A DNA stretch of 48,168 nucleotides. Source: Flavobacteriaceae bacterium. Lineage in GTDB: Bacteria; Bacteroidota; Bacteroidia; Flavobacteriales; Flavobacteriaceae. The stretch covers positions 1-48,168 of the forward strand of contig JAUROD010000028.1 in NCBI GenBank assembly GCA_030835845.1, read 5' to 3'. The notes beneath the pieces were generated by a model. It searched no databases and had not been told where the DNA came from. It was given only the letters and a program-made list of their open reading frames with translations. Shown piece by piece: positions 5,407 to 13,805 of this stretch. The position numbers and the translations under genes were made by a program. Numbering within the stretch: the stretch's first letter is position 1; every line of letters starts with the position of its first letter.

Positions 5407-7254
5407 ATGAAAAAGTTTTTTACGTTTGATTTTACTCATTTTAGAGGAGATTTATTTGGTGGTTTAACCGCTGGTATTGTAGCGCTCCCTTTGGCACTTG
5501 CTTTTGGAGTAAGCTCTGGACTAGGTCCAAGTGCAGGTCTTTATGGTGCTATTTTTGTCAGTTTTTTTGCCGCTTTATTTGGAGGTACTCCAACGCAAAT
5601 TTCTGGTCCAACTGCTCCAATGACCGCTGTAAGTATGGTGTTTATTGCTGAAATTCTTGCCAATTTTGATGGTAATGTAGAAAAGGCTTTACCTACGATT
5701 CTTTCGGTATTCTTCTTAGCTGGTTTGCTACAAATTATTTTAGGATTTATAGGATTAGGGAAATATATCCGCTACATCCCCTACCCTGTGGTTTCTGGAT
5801 TTATGACTGCAATTGGTGTGATAATTCTGGTCACTCAAATAGCTCCAACTGTGGGATATTACCCAAAGGAAGACACAGCGTATGTAACCCAGTTCAAACC
5901 TCAAGCGGAAGAATTGATTTTAGAAAACATCTTACGCGAGGAAGTTGACGAAGGTATTTTAGTTTTGGAGGATTTCGAAACAACCGTCGAACGTGCTCAA
6001 ACCATCACAGAAGCAGAAATTCTAACTGAGGCACAAACCCTTGCCGGAAAAGAGGCGTCAGGAGTTATTGGGGCTTTTCGTGTAGTTGATCGAATTTTTT
6101 CGAATATCAATATCCTTGAGCTTGGTCTTGCTCTGCTTACCATTCTTATTATCTATGGATTCAAACGAATTACGACTGCGGTTCCAAGTACCCTAGTGGC
6201 ATTGTTTGTTGTTTCTGGTGGAGCGATTTTCCTAGGACTGGACTACCGTCCAATTGCTGCTATTCCCTCTGGTTTACCTATTCCAAAATGGGAGCTTTTT
6301 GGCACTTTTGGTGTTGGAATGTTTACCAAATATATATTTACGGCAATCACCCTTGCTCTTCTTGGAGCAATTGATTCCTTACTAACTTCTGTTGTTGCTG
6401 ATAACATGACCAAAACAGTTCACGAACCAAACAAAGAATTGGTTGGTCAGGGAATTGGAAATACATTTGGTGCGCTCTTTGGAGGTATTCCTGGTGCAGG
6501 AGCTACAATTCGAACTGTTGTTAATATTAACTCAGGAGGAAAGACACGTCTCTCTGGTATGATTGCAGGTCTATTGCTCCTATTCATCTTATTGGCAGTT
6601 GGTCCAATTGCATCTCAAATTCCAGCTGCTGTATTAGCAGGTATTTTAATTACTGTTGGTATTGGTGTAATGGATTACAAAGGGCTTCGTGCAATTCCAT
6701 TCATGCCCCGTCAAGAGGTGTTTATTCTCCTACTTGTGTTGATTTTATCTTCTGTATGGAATTTAGTTTATGCAGTTGGAATTGGACTTGTAATCGCTTC
6801 ATTGATGTTTATGAAGAAAATTGGTGATCTTACAAGCGAAAGTTTTAATGTAAAAACACTACGTCCTGAAAAATCATGGGACGATGAAATAATTTTTCCT
6901 GAAAGCTTAAAAGACGAAGTGTTTATCAAACACCTTGACGGACCTTTATTCTTCGGTTCTACATCAAAATTCACTGAGATTGCAAAACAACTTCCAGCAA
7001 GTTCCTCAGCTTTAGTAATTCGACTAGACAAAGTGCCTTATATCGATCAATCAGGCTTGTATGCTCTCGAATCCATCATAATTGACTTAGTAGCTCGAGG
7101 TAAAAAGGTGTTGCTAGTAGGTGTTAAAAATCAACCTCTTTACATGATGGAACGAATTGACATTATCCCTGACTTGATCCCTAAAGAACAATTGTTTGAG
7201 GATTTCAACTCGTGTTTAAAATGGGTGGTTGGAAATGTAAAAGCAATTAAATAG
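5407..7254 (+). CDS. SulP-family inorganic anion transporter with STAS domain
   Basis: This is a 615-residue inner-membrane transporter of the SulP/SLC26 family, which moves sulfate, bicarbonate or similar anions. The first half has the signature PLALAFGVSSGLGPSAGLYG (about residues 27-46) and SGPTAPMTAV. Multiple membrane segments follow to about residue 475, and a cytosolic STAS domain (GPLFFGSTSKF to DQSGLYALES) ends it. Between helices lies an acidic soluble segment of about 85 residues (roughly 151-237), longer than the loop in standard SulP proteins. The substrate cannot be told from sequence: no carbonic anhydrase or sulfate-assimilation gene is adjacent. It is monocistronic and converges on cmk with a 7-nt gap. 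Confidence 0.92.
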   Translation: MKKFFTFDFTHFRGDLFGGLTAGIVALPLALAFGVSSGLGPSAGLYGAIFVSFFAALFGGTPTQISGPTAPMTAVSMVFIAEILANFDGNVEKALPTILSVFFLAGLLQIILGFIGLGKYIRYIPYPVVSGFMTAIGVIILVTQIAPTVGYYPKEDTAYVTQFKPQAEELILENILREEVDEGILVLEDFETTVERAQTITEAEILTEAQTLAGKEASGVIGAFRVVDRIFSNINILELGLALLTILIIYGFKRITTAVPSTLVALFVVSGGAIFLGLDYRPIAAIPSGLPIPKWELFGTFGVGMFTKYIFTAITLALLGAIDSLLTSVVADNMTKTVHEPNKELVGQGIGNTFGALFGGIPGAGATIRTVVNINSGGKTRLSGMIAGLLLLFILLAVGPIASQIPAAVLAGILITVGIGVMDYKGLRAIPFMPRQEVFILLLVLILSSVWNLVYAVGIGLVIASLMFMKKIGDLTSESFNVKTLRPEKSWDDEIIFPESLKDEVFIKHLDGPLFFGSTSKFTEIAKQLPASSSALVIRLDKVPYIDQSGLYALESIIIDLVARGKKVLLVGVKNQPLYMMERIDIIPDLIPKEQLFEDFNSCLKWVVGNVKAIK

Positions 7255-7261
7255 AAAGGCT

Positions 7262-7936
7262 TTATTCCCGAACATAGCCACACAATATATCGAACACCTC
7301 ATCCACATTCAGGTTTGAGGTGTTTATTTCAATTGCGTCATCTGCTTTTTTAAGTGGAGCTATTTTTCGTTCACTATCCCTTTTATCTCGTTCAATTACA
7401 TTTTTAAGTACTTCTTCGAAGGAAGCGGGAATACCCTTAGCTTGCATTTCATCAAACCGACGTTGAGCTCGAATTTCAGCATCCGCATTTAGAAAAAATT
7501 TGTGGTTTGCATCAGGAAATACAACAGTACCAATATCCCGTCCATCCATAACAACAGACTGAACTTTCGCTAAATTGCGCTGTTGAGTCAATAAATGAGA
7601 TCGTACTTCTGGAATTGATGCTATTTCACTGACAAGATTAGACACATCATTTGTACGTAGTTCTTCTCCTTGAATAAGTCCATTAATTGCGATATGAAGA
7701 ACTCCTCTGCTATCTTCTTTCCATTCAAATTGTAGAGAAGTCATTTGAGAAATTAGCATTTGCTCATCAACTTTATTGTGCTTAACCAATCCGTTGGTCA
7801 TGGCATAATAACTAATTGCTCTATACATATATCCAGTATCAATATAACGATATCCCAGATAAGCTGCCAAACGCTTTGACAACGTACTCTTTCCTGTTGA
7901 GGCAAAGCCGTCGATTGCAATTATTTGATGTGCCAT
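7262..7936 (-). CDS. cmk: Cytidylate kinase
   Basis: It phosphorylates CMP and dCMP with ATP. The 224-residue protein has the P-loop GFASTGKS at residues 10-17, the CMP-binding DGRDIGTVVFPDA near residue 131, and the lid region RRFDEMQAKG, all typical of bacterial Cmk. A promoter lies inside the end of the upstream NRDE gene, and its -7 element ends only 4 nt before this ATG, so the mRNA is predicted to be leaderless. The 3' end faces the SulP gene with almost no space and no visible terminator. Confidence 0.96.
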   Translation of the reverse strand: MAHQIIAIDGFASTGKSTLSKRLAAYLGYRYIDTGYMYRAISYYAMTNGLVKHNKVDEQMLISQMTSLQFEWKEDSRGVLHIAINGLIQGEELRTNDVSNLVSEIASIPEVRSHLLTQQRNLAKVQSVVMDGRDIGTVVFPDANHKFFLNADAEIRAQRRFDEMQAKGIPASFEEVLKNVIERDKRDSERKIAPLKKADDAIEINTSNLNVDEVFDILCGYVRE

Positions 7937-7940
7937 AGTA

Positions 7941-7972
7941 CAAAGATAGGGCTAGTCAATGACTTTTGTCAA
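7941..7972 (-). promoter_or_regulatory. Promoter of cmk, predicted leaderless
   Basis: On the minus strand TTG (7970-7972), a 21-nt spacer and TATCTTTG (7941-7948) are followed by TACT and the cmk ATG. With the usual start a few nt after the -7 element, transcription would begin at or next to the A of ATG. Confidence 0.55.
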
Positions 7973-8668
7973 TTTTATAGAGTCATCCATTCGCTGAAAC
8001 TGAAAAGAAAATCCTTTTTTATACTGTGCTATTGAGGAAACTGAAGTGGTTTCAATAGACAAACCCTTTAATGGCTCAGATACCCCAATCCTATCTTGTA
8101 ATGCAAGTGGTTCAAAGGCTAACTTATTACGGTGGTATTTTATAATGTCCTGTTGTGTAGGTGATTTTTGAGCAACAAAATCAGCAAACTCGACACTTCT
8201 TTTTTCCCACCATTGAGTTGTGTAAAGAGTGCAGGAGGACCAAAGATGTACTTCGTCCAAGGCTAGTTTTTTGTGATGAAGCTCATTTTCATCCCATCTT
8301 AATTCACTGAACTCATTATTATCAAAAAGGATTAAAGTAAAAGGTTCCACTCCATTAAATTCAAAACTTTCTATAAATTTTGAAATAGACGGGTAATCGA
8401 AAAAAGAAAGCGCCATAATTCCCCTACTCATTGAATAGGTTTCTTTTCTTTGATGGGGTTTAAATGCTCCATTAAGAATACAAACAAATCGATTGGTATT
8501 AGAAAAAGCAATCCAGCTTCCCTTTGCAAGTTCATCTTGAGGATAATACAGGGTACAAGACTCATTCACTTGTTCAACTAAACGATTTGCTGCTCGCGAA
8601 ACGTCTTCATCTCTATTTGAGCTAAACACAAAACCTTCCTTGGTAGGAACAAAGCTGACAGTACACAT
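7952..8668 (-). CDS. NRDE (TANGO2-like) family protein
   Basis: The 238-residue protein opens with MCTVSF and carries SSNRDEDVSRAA, the motif that names the NRDE/TANGO2 family. The N-terminal Cys suggests an Ntn-hydrolase-like fold. The biochemical role is unsettled; the human homologue is linked to haem or lipid handling. There is no signal peptide. Its ATG directly follows the lon stop codon (TAG then ATG, no gap), so the two are probably co-transcribed. The end of the gene contains the cmk promoter. Confidence 0.85.
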   Translation of the reverse strand: MCTVSFVPTKEGFVFSSNRDEDVSRAANRLVEQVNESCTLYYPQDELAKGSWIAFSNTNRFVCILNGAFKPHQRKETYSMSRGIMALSFFDYPSISKFIESFEFNGVEPFTLILFDNNEFSELRWDENELHHKKLALDEVHLWSSCTLYTTQWWEKRSVEFADFVAQKSPTQQDIIKYHRNKLAFEPLALQDRIGVSEPLKGLSIETTSVSSIAQYKKGFSFQFQRMDDSIKLTKVID

Positions 8669-11119
8669 CTATAGTACTTTTGCGTTCTTTACTTTTTGGT
8701 CTGTAATCGCAATATCAAGAACCTCATGCATTTCTTTTACGAAATGAAAAGTTAGTCCCTTTAAATAAGGTGCATCAATCTCTTCTATGTCCTTACGGTT
8801 ACTTTCACTTAAAATAATCTCCTTAATCTTTGAACGTTTTGCTGCTAAAATTTTTTCTTTAATTCCACCAACTGGGAGAACTTTTCCACGGAGTGTAATT
8901 TCTCCTGTCATTGATACGTTTTTCTTAACCCTCTTTTGGGTAAAAAGTGATACGAGCGATGTTAACATAGTGATTCCGGCGCTTGGACCATCCTTTGGAG
9001 TTGCTCCCTCTGGCACGTGAATATGAATATTATATTTATCAAAAGGAAAGTCAACTAGTCCAAGTTTATCCGCATTTGCTTTGATATATTCCATTGCAAT
9101 TGTGGAAGACTCCTTCATGATTTTGCCAAGATTCCCTGTGATTGAAAGTGACCCTTTCCCTGGAGATAATGCAGACTCAATGAATAGTATATCTCCACCT
9201 ACTGAAGTCCATGCTAATCCAATGACAACTCCAGCAGTTTGATTGTTTTCATACAAGTCACGGGTTACCTTAACAGGTCCGAGAATTTCTTTTAAATCAC
9301 TAGTCTTCGGAGTGCTTACATAGTCTTCTTGTAGTGCTATTGACTTAGCGACATAACGCACTGATTTGGCAATTTGTTTTTCTAAACCACGAACTCCAGA
9401 TTCTCTGGTATATCCCTCCACAATTGCTTCCAATACTTTGCTCGAAAGATTGAGTTTATCCTTTGTCAGTCCATGTTCTTTTAGCTGCTTAGGTAACAAG
9501 TGACGTTTTGCAATCATCCCCTTTTCTTCAATGGTATAACCACTAACGTTTATGATTTCCATACGATCACGTAATGCAGGTTGTATAGGTGCTAGATTGT
9601 TTGCAGTAGCAACGAACATCACTTTGGATAAATCATATCCCATTTCTAAGAAATTATCGTAAAAGCTAGCATTTTGTTCTGGGTCTAGTACCTCTAATAA
9701 TGCAGAAGAGGGATCTCCTTGATGGCTGTTACTTAATTTATCTATCTCATCTAAAACAAATACTGGGTTTGATGTACCTGCTTTTTTAAGACTTTGGATG
9801 ATTCTTCCTGGCAATGCACCAATATAGGTTTTACGATGTCCCCTAATTTCTGCTTCATCACGCATACCTCCTAAAGAAATTCGTACATATTCACGTCCCA
9901 ATGCTTCTGCAATTGACTTTCCTAATGAGGTTTTTCCAACCCCTGGAGGACCATACAAACAAAGAATAGGTGATTTCATGTCATTTCTAAGCTTGAGAAC
10001 AGCTAAATATTCAATGATTCTCTTCTTCACTTCTTCTAATCCGTAATGATCTCGATTGAGGATTTTTTGAGCTCTTTTTAAATCAAATTTATCTTTTGAA
10101 AAATGATTCCATGGTAAGTCAAGAAATAAATCAAGGTAATTTCGTTGAATTGAATAATCGGCAACTTGAGGATTCATTCGCTGCATTTTCAATAACTCTT
10201 TTTCAAAATGATTTCCAACCTCACTTGACCAATTTTTATCTTTTGCACGTAAACGCATCTCTTCAATTTCTTCTTCATAAGAAACACCACCCAACTCCTC
10301 CTGAATGGTTTTCATTTGTTGATGCAAGTAATATTCACGTTGTTGCTGATCTAAATCGTGTCGTACTCGCGATTGAATGTCGTTTTTAAGCTCAAGTTTT
10401 TGATATTCTACATTCATATACTCCAAACACAATAATGCGCGCTCTTTGATATTCAATGTGGATAGAATCTCTTGTTTCTCTTTAACAGTCAAACTCATGT
10501 TTGAAGAAACGAAATTGATCAGAAACGAGTGACTTTGAATATTTTTTATAGCAAATGAAGCTTCTGTAGGAATGTTTTGGCTTTCTTCAATAATTCGAAG
10601 TGCCATTTCCTTGATTGAATCAACAATAGCATTGAATTCTGAATTCTCAATTAAATTTCGATCTTCGTCCACCTTTTTGATGTCTGCCTTGATGTAAGGC
10701 TCCTCAGATTGAATTTGATTAATTTCAAATCGCTTTTTTCCTTGTATAATGATTGTTGTGTTCCCATCGGGCATAGTCAATACACGTAGAATTTGAGCAA
10801 CAGTCCCTAGTCTATATATATCTTTAGAACTAGGATTTTCAATGGATTGATCTTTCTGAGCTACGACACCAATCACTTTGTCTCCTTTGTTTGCATCCTT
10901 GATGAGCTGAATTGATTTATCCCGACTGACAGTAATTGGAATTACTACTCCTGGAAAAAGGACTGTATTTTTTAAAGGAAGAATAGGTACTGTATCTGGA
11001 AGATCTTCTTTTTCCAAAGCTTCTTCATCCTCTGTTGTTAGTAGTGGAATCAACTCTCCATCTGATTCTATATCTTGAAGTGACAAGTTGTCTAGGGAGT
11101 TAAACATTAATTTCGACAT
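8669..11119 (-). CDS. lon: ATP-dependent protease La (Lon)
   Basis: This is a cytosolic AAA+ serine protease for misfolded and regulatory proteins. Starting at the ATG at 11117-11119 it has 816 residues: an N-terminal substrate domain, a coiled-coil (YYLHQQMKTIQEELGG), Walker A GPPGVGKT near 390, Walker B VFVLDEID near 453, and a protease domain with catalytic Ser in KDGPSAG (about 713) and Lys in GGIKEK (about 756). An in-frame TTG at 11155 would add 12 residues, but it lies inside a palindrome, and the ATG gives the normal N-terminus. The palindrome at 11138-11156 may regulate it. Confidence 0.96.
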   Translation of the reverse strand: MSKLMFNSLDNLSLQDIESDGELIPLLTTEDEEALEKEDLPDTVPILPLKNTVLFPGVVIPITVSRDKSIQLIKDANKGDKVIGVVAQKDQSIENPSSKDIYRLGTVAQILRVLTMPDGNTTIIIQGKKRFEINQIQSEEPYIKADIKKVDEDRNLIENSEFNAIVDSIKEMALRIIEESQNIPTEASFAIKNIQSHSFLINFVSSNMSLTVKEKQEILSTLNIKERALLCLEYMNVEYQKLELKNDIQSRVRHDLDQQQREYYLHQQMKTIQEELGGVSYEEEIEEMRLRAKDKNWSSEVGNHFEKELLKMQRMNPQVADYSIQRNYLDLFLDLPWNHFSKDKFDLKRAQKILNRDHYGLEEVKKRIIEYLAVLKLRNDMKSPILCLYGPPGVGKTSLGKSIAEALGREYVRISLGGMRDEAEIRGHRKTYIGALPGRIIQSLKKAGTSNPVFVLDEIDKLSNSHQGDPSSALLEVLDPEQNASFYDNFLEMGYDLSKVMFVATANNLAPIQPALRDRMEIINVSGYTIEEKGMIAKRHLLPKQLKEHGLTKDKLNLSSKVLEAIVEGYTRESGVRGLEKQIAKSVRYVAKSIALQEDYVSTPKTSDLKEILGPVKVTRDLYENNQTAGVVIGLAWTSVGGDILFIESALSPGKGSLSITGNLGKIMKESSTIAMEYIKANADKLGLVDFPFDKYNIHIHVPEGATPKDGPSAGITMLTSLVSLFTQKRVKKNVSMTGEITLRGKVLPVGGIKEKILAAKRSKIKEIILSESNRKDIEEIDAPYLKGLTFHFVKEMHEVLDIAITDQKVKNAKVL

Positions 11120-11137
11120 AAGGCATCTATCGGTCAA

Positions 11138-11156
11138 CTTGTCACAAACTGACAAG
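11138..11156. promoter_or_regulatory. 7-5-7 palindrome just before lon
   Basis: CTTGTCA-CAAAC-TGACAAG is a perfect 7-bp inverted repeat with a 5-nt spacer, centred 28 nt before the lon ATG. It is either an operator or a hairpin in the lon leader. It does not match the CIRCE element. No promoter with the TAnnTTTG signature is clear between it and the upstream MFS gene. Confidence 0.55.
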
Positions 11157-11197
11157 GAGATCCTAATTTTTATTATTTACGTAATAACGTTCAATAG

Positions 11198-12529
11198 TTA
11201 TGCCAAGCGTGGTTTTTTGTTTACCCGTGTCAAAAGAATTGCCCCAACTACAAAAAAGAGTACAAATACCACAATAGAATTTCGCATGCTCCCTGTAATT
11301 TGGTCAATTGCACCAAAAAGAAGCATCCCAATCACAATGCCAACCTTTTCGGTTACCGCATAAAAACTAAAATAAGATGTGGTGTCATCGGTCTTCGGAA
11401 TAAACTTAGAATAAGTGGCACGGGATGTTGCTTGTAATCCACCCATCACAAGACCAACAAATCCAGCCACGTAATAAAATTCCAAAGGTGTTCGAATAAA
11501 ATAGGCATACACACAAATCGAACCCCATATCAAATTTATAACAATCAAAGTGGGGACATTCCCAAAACGAATGGCTGAGCGAGCTGCAAGTAACGCACCA
11601 AAAATTGCGACCAATTGAATGAGTAATATGCTTACTATCAATCCAATTGTTTTTTCACTGTCAGTAGCCCATGCGATTTCCTCTTCTCCAAAGTATGCAG
11701 CAACTAACATAACCGTTTGAAGTGCCAAAGAATAAACGAAAAAGGCAATCAAATAACGTTTGATTTTATAATTACCAGACATTTGATGATACACGGTACG
11801 TAATTCACGAAAGCCCTTCAAAACAACATCTTTGGTCACCTTTTGTTTGTTTTGATTTCCTTTCGGTAAATAGTAAAATGAATATTGACTAAATAAAATC
11901 CACCAAATTCCTACCGATACAAAAGAGTATTTCATTGCAGTCATTGCCGCTTCTGATTCTGTCCCTGAAATACCGTAAGAATCTGGCATCATTACCATGG
12001 ATAAATTGAATAGTAACAAAAGAACACTTCCAACGTATCCCATTGCATATCCTTTAGCACTTGCTTTATCTTGTTGGTTCTCATGGGCAATGTCAGGGAG
12101 ATATGAATTATAGAATACCAAACTCGACCATAGACCAATCATAGCCAAAAAATAGAAAAATAAACCTAAGTAAATAGTATCAAGATCAAACCAATACAAA
12201 CCAACACAAGACAATGAGCCGAGGTAAACAAAAAATTGCATAAATAATTTCTTGTTTCCAATATAATCTGCAATTCCAGATAAAAGTGGTGTTATAAAAG
12301 TAACGACCACGAAAGAAAGTGCAGTAACAAAACTAATCATCGCAGTATTTTTTATTTCGTAAGAGAGAAATGGAATTATATTATCATCCACAAAAAGAGC
12401 TGCATAATAAATTGGAAAAATTGCTGAGGAAATTACTAATGAATAAACAGAATTTGCCCAATCATAAATAGCCCACGCATTGATTAATTTCTTACTTCCT
12501 TTGGGTAATGGTTTTTTAGTTTCTAACAT
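11198..12529 (-). CDS. MFS transporter, UMF1/Atg22-like
   Basis: Begun at the ATG at 12529, this is a 443-residue membrane protein with about twelve hydrophobic segments. The start NAWAIYDWANSVYSLVISS is the hallmark of the UMF1 (unknown major facilitator) family, related to fungal Atg22 vacuolar amino-acid effluxers. The substrate is unknown. Residues VGLVMGGLQATSRATYSKFI late in the protein are also typical. An in-frame ATG 15 nt upstream would add five residues (MFTIS). It lies 78 nt upstream of lon in the same direction; whether they share a transcript is unclear, because the gap holds the lon palindrome but no terminator. Confidence 0.85.
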   Translation of the reverse strand: MLETKKPLPKGSKKLINAWAIYDWANSVYSLVISSAIFPIYYAALFVDDNIIPFLSYEIKNTAMISFVTALSFVVVTFITPLLSGIADYIGNKKLFMQFFVYLGSLSCVGLYWFDLDTIYLGLFFYFLAMIGLWSSLVFYNSYLPDIAHENQQDKASAKGYAMGYVGSVLLLLFNLSMVMMPDSYGISGTESEAAMTAMKYSFVSVGIWWILFSQYSFYYLPKGNQNKQKVTKDVVLKGFRELRTVYHQMSGNYKIKRYLIAFFVYSLALQTVMLVAAYFGEEEIAWATDSEKTIGLIVSILLIQLVAIFGALLAARSAIRFGNVPTLIVINLIWGSICVYAYFIRTPLEFYYVAGFVGLVMGGLQATSRATYSKFIPKTDDTTSYFSFYAVTEKVGIVIGMLLFGAIDQITGSMRNSIVVFVLFFVVGAILLTRVNKKPRLA

Positions 12530-12544
12530 AGATATAGTAAACAA

Positions 12545-12861
12545 TAAATATACAACCTTTTGACTGGCTAGAAGCAGTAAGGTGAAATTTATAAATTGAA
12601 GAATAATGTAAATTTTTCTTGTAAAAGATAAAAATATTGATACTATAAAAAAAATTTATTTAATATTTTAAAATACTATTTATCAATATTTTAAATTATA
12701 TTAATTAAACTAATTATTCTAATTTAATTGAATACCTATAGATGTGTTATTAAAGTTATACTTTAAGATTTTTTAAGATGTTAAAACTTACTAAAAATGG
12801 AGATTTTGTTATTGGCACAGCCTTTGATTTCAATTTATTACAATATCTTTAAAAAAAAGTA
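12545..12861. other. Very AT-rich spacer between divergent MFS and msrB genes
   Basis: This 317-bp spacer is much more AT-rich than its surroundings. It holds a 12-bp inverted repeat, AAAATATTGATA (12631-12642) and TATCAATATTTT (12681-12692), plus two direct copies of AATATTTTAAA (12662-12672, 12685-12695). A weak minus-strand -7 (TATATTTA, 12545-12552) could serve the MFS gene, and the msrB promoter lies at its right end. A 24-codon frame at 12778-12852 overlaps that promoter and is probably not a gene. I see no RNA gene. Confidence 0.5.
12823..12851 (+). promoter_or_regulatory. Promoter of the msrB pair
   Basis: TTTG (12823-12826), a 17-nt spacer and TATCTTTA (12844-12851) match the Bacteroidota promoter with one mismatch in the last base. 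The first msrB ATG follows 10 nt later, so the leader is very short. Confidence 0.55.
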
Positions 12862-13365
12862 ATGAAATTAACACTCAAATTGTTCGCTTTTTTATTGTTG
12901 ATTAGTCCCACAATTGGGAGTTGTCAGCAAGAGAAAAAAACCAAAGAATCCAACGCTCCTAAATCGTATCAAGTTACAAAAACTGACGAAGAATGGAGAC
13001 AAATACTCCCGTCACTTACCTATCAAGTTTTGCGAAAAGCTGCCACAGAAAGAGCTTTTAGTGGTGAGTTGAATTACCAAAAAGGAAAAGGCATATATGC
13101 ATGCGCTGGATGCAATACGCCATTGTACTCATCGGCACATAAATACGATTCAGGCTCAGGTTGGCCATCTTTCGACCGTGGAAATGATGAAAATATCGAA
13201 TATGATGTTGATTATAAAATTGGGTATGCACGAACTGAACTAAAATGTGCTGTTTGTGGAGGGCATTTAGGACATATGTTTAGTGACGGTCCAAGAAATA
13301 CAACAGGTAAGCGTCATTGCATTAATTCTGCTGCACTTAACTTTATACCTAGTGAAAATGAGTAA
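12862..13365 (+). CDS. msrB: Peptide-methionine (R)-S-oxide reductase, lipoprotein form
   Basis: It reduces methionine-R-sulfoxide in proteins. The 167-residue protein starts with a lipoprotein signal peptide (MKLTLKLFAFLLLISPTIGS, then Cys at residue 21), so it should be anchored in an envelope membrane. An MsrB domain follows with both zinc CxxC pairs (CAGC, CAVC), the fold motif SGSGWPSF and the catalytic Cys in RHCINSAAL. The stop overlaps the next msrB start by 8 nt (ATGAGTAA). The signal peptide sends this copy to the envelope, where oxidants arrive first, while the second copy stays in the cytosol. How its catalytic Cys is re-reduced outside the cytoplasm is not shown by the neighbourhood. 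Confidence 0.93.
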   Translation: MKLTLKLFAFLLLISPTIGSCQQEKKTKESNAPKSYQVTKTDEEWRQILPSLTYQVLRKAATERAFSGELNYQKGKGIYACAGCNTPLYSSAHKYDSGSGWPSFDRGNDENIEYDVDYKIGYARTELKCAVCGGHLGHMFSDGPRNTTGKRHCINSAALNFIPSENE

Positions 13366-13768
13366 ATACAAAGTGAATAAACCTGAGGAAGAATGGAAAT
13401 CTCTTCTTTCCCCTGAAGAATATCGTATTCTTCGTGAAGCTGGTACAGAATATCCTTTTACTGGAAAATACAACAATCATAAGATTAAAGGAACGTACTC
13501 CTGCAAAGGGTGTGGGAGTGACTTATACGAATCTTCTGCAAAGTTTGATAGTGGATGTGGTTGGCCTTCATATGACAGAAGTATTGAAGGAGCAATTGAG
13601 TACCGAAAAGATACCTCACTAGGTATGCATCGTGTTGAAATACTTTGTTCCAATTGCGGTGGACATCAGGGTCATATTTTTGAAGATGGTCCAACAGAAA
13701 CAGGACAACGTTATTGCGTAAATTCTGCTAGTATTGATTTTCGTTCAGATGAGGACGAATCGCATTGA
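13358..13768 (+). CDS. msrB: Peptide-methionine (R)-S-oxide reductase, cytosolic form
   Basis: This second MsrB of 136 residues starts at the ATG inside the end of the preceding msrB (8-nt overlap), which gives the normal N-terminus MSKYKVNKPEEEWKSLLSPE. It has no signal peptide. Zinc pairs CKGC and CSNC, the motif SGCGWPSYD and the catalytic Cys in RYCVNSAS are all present. A longer frame back to 13283 exists but lies wholly inside the first gene. The pair probably arose by duplication and split between envelope and cytosol. Confidence 0.93.
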   Translation: MSKYKVNKPEEEWKSLLSPEEYRILREAGTEYPFTGKYNNHKIKGTYSCKGCGSDLYESSAKFDSGCGWPSYDRSIEGAIEYRKDTSLGMHRVEILCSNCGGHQGHIFEDGPTETGQRYCVNSASIDFRSDEDESH

Positions 13769-13773
13769 TTTTG

Positions 13774-13781
13774 TACATTTG
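13774..13781 (+). promoter_or_regulatory. Candidate -7 element for lpdA
   Basis: TACATTTG matches TAnnTTTG and lies 24 nt before the lpdA ATG. No TTG is found at the expected distance upstream, so confidence is limited. Confidence 0.4.
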
Positions 13782-13805
13782 TGCAGATTTTAATTTGGAA
13801 GAAAA

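Noticed and set aside
12778-12852. 24-codon frame MLKLTKNGDFVIGTAFDFNL... before msrB
   Set aside because: It overlaps the best msrB promoter and ends 9 nt before that gene; no family likeness. Probably chance, though a leader peptide cannot be excluded.
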